Part shown: positions 6,217-9,778 of the stretch, piece by piece
Position numbering within the stretch: the stretch's first letter is position 1
Layout of the letters: each line of letters starts with the position of its first letter
The notes under the pieces: generated by a model
Seen by the model: only the letters and a program-made list of their open reading frames with translations
Told to the model about the DNA's origin: nothing
The model's database searches: none
Translations under genes and position numbers: made by a program
Assembly (NCBI GenBank): GCA_025463615.1
Contig: JAODAU010000438.1
Location: 1-9,778, forward strand
Direction of reading: 5' to 3'
Origin: Microbacteriaceae bacterium
GTDB lineage: Bacteria > Actinomycetota > Actinomycetes > Actinomycetales > Microbacteriaceae
DNA: 9,778 bases

Positions 6217-8133
6217 ATGAGAAGTACCCTGCCCACGTCTGCGCGCGCCCGCGCCGGAATCGTCGCCCTGGCGCTCGGCGTCGGCCTGGTCGGCTGGGGG
6301 GCGTCCGCGGCATCCGCGGCCCCGATCGACGGCGCGATCACCGGCATCGCCGCCTCGCCGATCACCGTCGGGTACGGCGGCAACGTGCGCATGACGATCG
6401 ACTTCTGCGTGCCGGACGGCACCCTCGAGGGCGACACGTTCACCTCGACCATCCCGCCGCAGCTGGTCGGAGAGAACGCGCCGGCCGGTTTCGACCTGAA
6501 GGATGCCGGCGGCAACCTCGTCGCCACCGCGGCCAAGTCCGGCGCGGCCCCCAGCTTCGTCTACACGTTCACGATGAGCAGCTACGCGCAGGCGCACAAC
6601 AACGTGTGCGGCTCGGCGTTCTACGAGACGGCGATCCTCGGATCGCTCGCCGGCACCGACATCCCGCTCACCTCGGTCACGAACGACGGCACGCCCTTCA
6701 CCACGACGGTGCATGAGGCCGCCGCGCCGCCGGTCGACAGCGCCAACCCGCGCAAGGTCGGCTCGTTCCCCGCCGGGGTCGGGCAGTGCACCACGACCAC
6801 GGTCGACTGCATCCTGTGGTCGGTGCAGAGCCCGGTCGGTCCGCTCGCCTCGGGCACGCTCACCGACACGCTCGACGCGGGCCAGTCCTTCGACTGCGCG
6901 TCGGCGGCCGCCGTGATCGGCGCACCCGCCGGGAACTTCCCGTACATCTCGGGCACCACGGCCTACGCCGGCGGCTCGCTCGTCTCGTGCGGCGGCACGG
7001 GCTTCGTCTACAGCTTCGGGGCCGTGCCGGCGGGTCAGATCGTGCAGATCTCATTGCTGGTCAACGCCTCCGCGGCCGATCCGGACGGCGACCACGTCTA
7101 CAGCAACAGCGTGCACTCGAGCGTGGTCGGCGCGGACGGCGTCACGCGGCCGGGCGACGCCACGGCATCCATCCGCTCGGCGACCGCGGGCGGCAACGGC
7201 GCGGGCGACGGGCTCTCGATCGTCAAGTACCTCACCGCGCAGGGGCCGATCGCGGGCGACTATGACGCCGCACCCGGCTTCGAACACGCGGCCGGCACCC
7301 CGGTGCCGATCAGCCTCACCGTCGCCAACACGGGCACCACGGCGCTGCGCAACGTGGCCGTGACGGATGCCACGGCCAGCGGTCCCGCCCTCACCGGCCT
7401 CAGTTGCGCCTTCCCCGACGGCACCTCCGGCACGATCTGGAGCGGGCCTTTCGCGGCCGGCGCCAGCTTCCCGTGCACGGGCACGATCCCGGCCTCCGCC
7501 GCGGGCGTGCAGGAGGCCGACACCGCCACCGTGACGGCGATCGGCAACGGCACGCCCACGGCATCCGACGCCTTCGCCTCCCACACGGCGGCCGCGCCGG
7601 CACCGGTGTCGGTCGGCGACTACGTCTGGATCGACGCCGACCACGACGGCGTACAGGAGCCCGGCGAGGTGGGCGTCGCGGGCGTGACGCTCACGCTCAC
7701 GGACCCCGCCGGCAACCCGGTGACGGACATCAACGGTGCCGCGGTCGGGCCCACGATCACGGATGCCTCGGGGCACTACCTCTTCGGCGACCTCCCGCCC
7801 GGCACCTACACCGTGCACATCGACTACTCCACGGCCCCGGCCGACCTCATCCCGACCGTCGACGGCGTCGTCGACCGCGCCACCGACTCGTCGCTCGGCT
7901 CTGCAACGAGCCTCGCCCTCGCGGCCGGCGGGCAGGACCTGACGCTCGACTTCGGGCTGTGGTCGAGCTCGCTGCCTACCCTGCCGTTCTTCGGCGACGA
8001 CACGCCTGCCGCGGCATCCGGCGGCCTCGCCTTCACGGGTGGCGGCGTGAGCTGGCCGCTGCTGGTCGGCGGCGGCGGCTTGCTCTTCCTGGGCCTCGGC
8101 CTGACCCTCCTGGTGCGTCGCTCCCGAGCCTGA
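6217..8133 (+). CDS. secreted, sortase-anchored surface protein with adhesin-like, DUF11-like and SdrD B-like domains
   Basis: A 638-residue exported protein. A signal peptide covers about residues 1-34 (Arg-containing n-region, hydrophobic core 13-28, likely cut after ASA). About 36-165 and 170-325 look like two Ig-like adhesin domains; ITVGYGGNVRMTIDF and GDTFTSTIPPQL resemble the N2 region of MSCRAMM proteins. About 333-458 resembles the DUF11/DUF7507 repeat (LTVANTGTTALRNVAVTD). About 464-582 is an SdrD B-like domain with a calcium loop D473-x-D475-x-D477-G-x6-E484 and the ending GDLPPGTYTV. A spacer leads to LAFTG (604-608), a transmembrane helix (about 612-633) and RRSRA, a wall-sorting signal of the LAxTG type used by class E sortases. 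Eight cysteines (64, 131, 191, 198, 227, 258, 396, 420) fall two or four per domain and could form disulfides. No sortase gene is present in the window. A role in adhesion or cell envelope structure is inferred. Confidence 0.88.
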   Translation: MRSTLPTSARARAGIVALALGVGLVGWGASAASAAPIDGAITGIAASPITVGYGGNVRMTIDFCVPDGTLEGDTFTSTIPPQLVGENAPAGFDLKDAGGNLVATAAKSGAAPSFVYTFTMSSYAQAHNNVCGSAFYETAILGSLAGTDIPLTSVTNDGTPFTTTVHEAAAPPVDSANPRKVGSFPAGVGQCTTTTVDCILWSVQSPVGPLASGTLTDTLDAGQSFDCASAAAVIGAPAGNFPYISGTTAYAGGSLVSCGGTGFVYSFGAVPAGQIVQISLLVNASAADPDGDHVYSNSVHSSVVGADGVTRPGDATASIRSATAGGNGAGDGLSIVKYLTAQGPIAGDYDAAPGFEHAAGTPVPISLTVANTGTTALRNVAVTDATASGPALTGLSCAFPDGTSGTIWSGPFAAGASFPCTGTIPASAAGVQEADTATVTAIGNGTPTASDAFASHTAAAPAPVSVGDYVWIDADHDGVQEPGEVGVAGVTLTLTDPAGNPVTDINGAAVGPTITDASGHYLFGDLPPGTYTVHIDYSTAPADLIPTVDGVVDRATDSSLGSATSLALAAGGQDLTLDFGLWSSSLPTLPFFGDDTPAAASGGLAFTGGGVSWPLLVGGGGLLFLGLGLTLLVRRSRA

Positions 8134-8142
8134 CCGCTCTCC

Positions 8143-8226
8143 CAAAACGCAGGAGATTCTCTTCGCGAGCGCGGAAAAGGCGTCATCCCTCGACGGATGA
8201 CGCGAATCTCCTGCGTTTTGTGACGG
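8143..8226 (-). repeat. palindromic intergenic element, copy A; likely bidirectional terminator
   Basis: A perfect 17-bp inverted repeat (arms 8143-8159 and 8204-8220, CAAAACGCAGGAGATTC and its complement) encloses 44 nt. That interior holds a second perfect 9-bp hairpin (8180-8188 with 8195-8203, 6-nt loop). The block 8204-8226 is identical to 9345-9367 in copy B, and 8144-8161 matches 9284-9301 with one difference. It fills most of the 94-bp gap between the convergent surface-protein and MetV-MetF genes and lies 1 nt past the latter's stop codon. Arms bearing A4 and T4 at their outer ends around a GC-rich stem suit a bidirectional terminator. It could equally be a REP/MITE-like dispersed repeat. 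Confidence 0.85.
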
Positions 8227-8227
8227 G

Positions 8228-9229
8228 CTAGGCGGCGAGGCGCTGGGCGATGAGCGCGAGCGCCTCCGCGAACCAGGGCTCGCGGCCCGGCGAGGTGCCG
8301 CCCGAGAGGTTCACGCCGCGCACGCCATCGATCGCGAGCATCGCCTGCGAGAGCGCGACCGCCTCGGCGATGCCCTGCTCGAACGGGTCGCGCGCCACGA
8401 GGATCCGCTCCAGATAGCCCTCCGGCAGCACCAGCGTGGTGAAGCTGGCGAGCAGCTCGGCGCTCTCGATGTCCACCACGACGGGCACGCACGGGATGAA
8501 CGCCATCGACGCCCCGAGCTGCTGCGTGCGGTCGACGAACTCTGCGACCGGTGCCGCGCCGCCCGCGTGGTTGACGAAGCAGACCTCGGCGCCGGCCCGC
8601 GCCTTCTGCAGCAGCCGGTCCGGGCGGCGGTCGACGGGCGGCGTCGCCGGCGCCTCGGCGACCGAGACGAGGTGCCCGGCCGACCGGGCGAGGGATGCCG
8701 CCTCCGTCGAGTCGAGGTCGAACACCGGCAGCGCGTCCGGCCGGTCACCGATGAGGGTGTGGTCGCCGGTCACGCAGTGCACGCCCGCGACGCCGGCGTG
8801 GGCGAGGGCCGCGAGCTCCCCCTCGATCGCGACCCGGTTGCGGTCGCGGCAGTTGAGGCCGGTCCACACGTCGAGCCCGGCGCGCCGGATCAGCGCCGCG
8901 CGGTACGCGGGCGGGAACTGCACGCGCGCGTTTCCCGCGTCTCCTGCCAGCACGGCATCCACCGTTCCGGCGAGGATGCCGCCGCACTCCTCGATCGAGG
9001 CCGCGTCGAGCGCCCGCGCCGGGAAGTCGGCCACCACGATCGGCCTGGATGCCATGAGCTCCCGCATTGCGGAGGCCGGCGGGTTCAGCGGCTCCGGCCC
9101 CTCCCACCGCACGGTCGGCAGGTCGAGGAACACGCAGCGATGCGGCGACACCTCGCAGTTGCCGTCGAACCCGACGCCGCCGCACGGGCCGAAGTCCATG
9201 CGTTTCGGGCACTCGAACAGGGTCTCCAT
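8228..9229 (-). CDS. MetV-MetF-type fusion: N-terminal MTHFR_C four-Cys domain plus methylenetetrahydrofolate reductase-like barrel
   Basis: A 333-residue protein. The N-terminus (ECPKRMDFGPCGGVGFDG, then CEV) matches the methylenetetrahydrofolate reductase C-terminal (MetV-like) domain, with Cys7, Cys16, Cys25 and Cys32 able to bind a metal or Fe-S cluster. After a linker, about residues 60-333 resemble the MetF barrel: VVADFPAR, ARVQFPPAYRAALIRRAGL, LNCRDRNRVAIEGELAALA and HCVTGDH (the GD likely equals the flavin/folate-binding GD of MetF), ending LSGGTSPGREPW. A role in folate one-carbon metabolism is likely, for example oxidising or reducing methyl/methylene-tetrahydrofolate. The usual MetF catalytic Glu (FEFFPP) aligns with Ala or Asp in VADFPA, so the reaction may differ from MetF. 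The ATG lacks an obvious Shine-Dalgarno; a TAGCGT 9 nt upstream suggests a very short leader. The family is confident; it is unlikely to be the housekeeping metF. Confidence 0.85.
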   Translation of the reverse strand: METLFECPKRMDFGPCGGVGFDGNCEVSPHRCVFLDLPTVRWEGPEPLNPPASAMRELMASRPIVVADFPARALDAASIEECGGILAGTVDAVLAGDAGNARVQFPPAYRAALIRRAGLDVWTGLNCRDRNRVAIEGELAALAHAGVAGVHCVTGDHTLIGDRPDALPVFDLDSTEAASLARSAGHLVSVAEAPATPPVDRRPDRLLQKARAGAEVCFVNHAGGAAPVAEFVDRTQQLGASMAFIPCVPVVVDIESAELLASFTTLVLPEGYLERILVARDPFEQGIAEAVALSQAMLAIDGVRGVNLSGGTSPGREPWFAEALALIAQRLAA

Positions 9230-9238
9230 GGTGCGGCA

Positions 9239-9244
9239 ACGCTA
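9239..9244 (-). promoter_or_regulatory. candidate -10 element for the MetV-MetF gene
   Basis: The minus strand reads TAGCGT, then 9 nt, then the ATG at 9229. It fits TANNNT and would give a nearly leaderless mRNA, agreeing with the missing Shine-Dalgarno. It lies between the arms of an 8-bp inverted repeat (9233-9240 and 9255-9262, overlapping its edge) and downstream of three TGTTGC repeats, suggesting regulation at this promoter. No clear -35 is seen. Confidence 0.35.
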
Positions 9245-9253
9245 TCCCCGCCG

Positions 9254-9281
9254 TGTTGCCGCCCTGTTGCGGTCGTGTTGC
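9254..9281 (-). repeat. three TGTTGC direct repeats at 11-bp spacing (possible operator)
   Basis: TGTTGC (GCAACA on the minus strand) occurs at 9254-9259, 9265-9270 and 9276-9281, each 11 bp apart, one helical turn. The array lies 25-52 bp upstream of the MetV-MetF ATG, about where an activator or repressor would bind. Function is inferred. Confidence 0.5.
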
Positions 9282-9283
9282 CG

Positions 9284-9367
9284 AAAATGCAGGAGATTCT
9301 CGCCGAGACGCGCAGGAACGACCCGATCGGATGCCGCGCGCGAAGAATCTCCTGCGTTTTGTGACGG
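9284..9367 (-). repeat. palindromic intergenic element, copy B; possible terminator of the GNAT gene
   Basis: Arms 9284-9300 and 9344-9360 pair over 17 bp with one exception at 9288 (T where copy A has C), which becomes a G-U or A-C pair depending on the strand. The interior has diverged from copy A but keeps related CATCCG and GC-rich segments. The 23-nt block 9345-9367 is identical to copy A and ends 4 nt beyond the stop codon of the minus-strand GNAT gene, the same placement and orientation as copy A. It separates that gene from the MetV-MetF promoter region. Confidence 0.8.
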
Positions 9368-9371
9368 CGGG

Positions 9372-9778
9372 TCAGAGGGGCGGGAACTGGGCCGTGGCCC
9401 GCGCGAGCGTCAGTGTGTAGCGCTGGATGGGGGCGCCGCCGAGGGGGTGCGGGCGCGGGTCTCCCGCGGGGTGGAAGCCGAAGGACTCGTAGAGCGCGAC
9501 GGCCGGCGCGTTGCCGACCCGGACATCCAGCAGCAGCCGCTCGAGTCCCGCGTTCGTCGCCGCCACGATCGCGTCGGCCAGCAGCGCGTGCCCGATGCCG
9601 CGCCGAGCGCGCTCGGGCGAGACGGCCAGGAGCTTGAGCACGCCGTCGGCGCCCGTGAGCGCGAAGCCCGAAGGATGCCGCGGCTCCCCCGCCACCGCGA
9701 ACCGCAGCCGCGGCCCCTCGAAGTACGACCGCGCGCGCTCGGCCGTGCCCTCGGGAGCCTGCGAACCGTCCCGCGCGG
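9372..9778 (-). CDS. GNAT family N-acetyltransferase, 5'-truncated by window end
   Basis: The frame is open from the window's right edge to TGA at 9372-9374, giving about 135 residues; the true start lies beyond the window. The internal GTG at 9695 is not the start, because family-like sequence continues upstream of it (SYFEGPRLRFAVAGEP). GNAT hallmarks are clear: LKLLAVSPERARRGIGHALL is the acetyl-CoA-binding motif A with its R-x-x-R-R-G-I-G-x-A pyrophosphate loop, and RVGNAPAVALYESFGF is the classic motif B (N-x-x-A-x-x-L-Y-x-x-x-G-F) of RimI-like enzymes. It transfers an acetyl group from acetyl-CoA to an amine; the acceptor is unknown. It is followed immediately by palindromic element copy B and is probably a separate unit from the MetV-MetF gene. 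Confidence 0.88.
   Translation of the reverse strand, partial: ARDGSQAPEGTAERARSYFEGPRLRFAVAGEPRHPSGFALTGADGVLKLLAVSPERARRGIGHALLADAIVAATNAGLERLLLDVRVGNAPAVALYESFGFHPAGDPRPHPLGGAPIQRYTLTLARATAQFPPL

Noticed and set aside
9254..9281. TGTTGC repeats considered as a CRISPR or tandem-repeat array.
   Set aside because: Units are only 6 bp with 5-bp spacers and three copies, far too short for CRISPR; regulatory sites fit better.
8143..9367. Palindromic elements as terminal inverted repeats of an insertion sequence around 8228-9229.
   Set aside because: Each copy is itself a complete palindrome, no transposase lies between them (the gene is MetV-MetF-like), and no target-site duplication is seen.
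9372..9695. GTG at 9695 as the true start of the acetyltransferase.
   Set aside because: The frame stays open to the window edge with GNAT-like sequence upstream, so the gene is truncated by the window and does not start there.

Overview
The window comes from a high-GC Gram-positive actinobacterium, most likely of the family Microbacteriaceae. The grounds are a GC content of roughly 70 percent by eye, strong G/C preference at third codon positions, a surface protein with an LAxTG (class E sortase) anchor, and an abundant GGATGCC/GGCATCC motif that I associate with that family. The family placement is inference; no rRNA or marker gene is present.

Left part (2-4451, + strand): five tightly packed genes that look like one catabolic operon. 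In order they are the C-terminal portion of a NitT/TauT-type ABC transporter substrate-binding protein (truncated by the window start), a short-chain dehydrogenase, a PCMH-type FAD-dependent oxidoreductase, a creatininase-family metal-dependent amidohydrolase, and a pyridoxamine-phosphate-oxidase-like FMN protein. Gaps are 21 and 9 bp, then two 4-base start/stop overlaps (ATGA, GTGA). The set suggests uptake of a small organic compound, two oxidations, a hydrolytic ring or amide opening, and a flavin-dependent step. The substrate cannot be read from the sequence and the combination does not match a pathway I can name with confidence.

Middle (4448-6076, - strand): a convergent locus whose stop codon shares the palindrome CTAG with the operon's last stop. 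It is one uninterrupted reading frame joining a class I SAM-dependent methyltransferase (N-terminal) to a CurA/PTGR-like NADP-dependent oxidoreductase (C-terminal). A strong internal Shine-Dalgarno and ATG sit at the junction, so this is either a fusion or two products from one frame.

Right part: a divergent gene (6217-8133, +) encodes a secreted, sortase-anchored, multi-domain surface protein (signal peptide, adhesin-like domains, DUF11/DUF7507-like domain, SdrD B-like calcium-binding domain, LAFTG anchor). It converges on a - strand gene (8228-9229) that fuses an N-terminal four-cysteine MTHFR_C (MetV-like) domain to a MetF-like barrel. Beyond that lies a GNAT acetyltransferase cut by the window end (9372-9778, -). 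Two copies of a roughly 78-84 bp palindromic intergenic element (8143-8226 and 9284-9367) lie directly after the stop codons of these two - strand genes, in the same orientation, and flank the MetV-MetF gene. They are the most notable non-coding structure here and may act as terminators and/or belong to a dispersed REP-like family.
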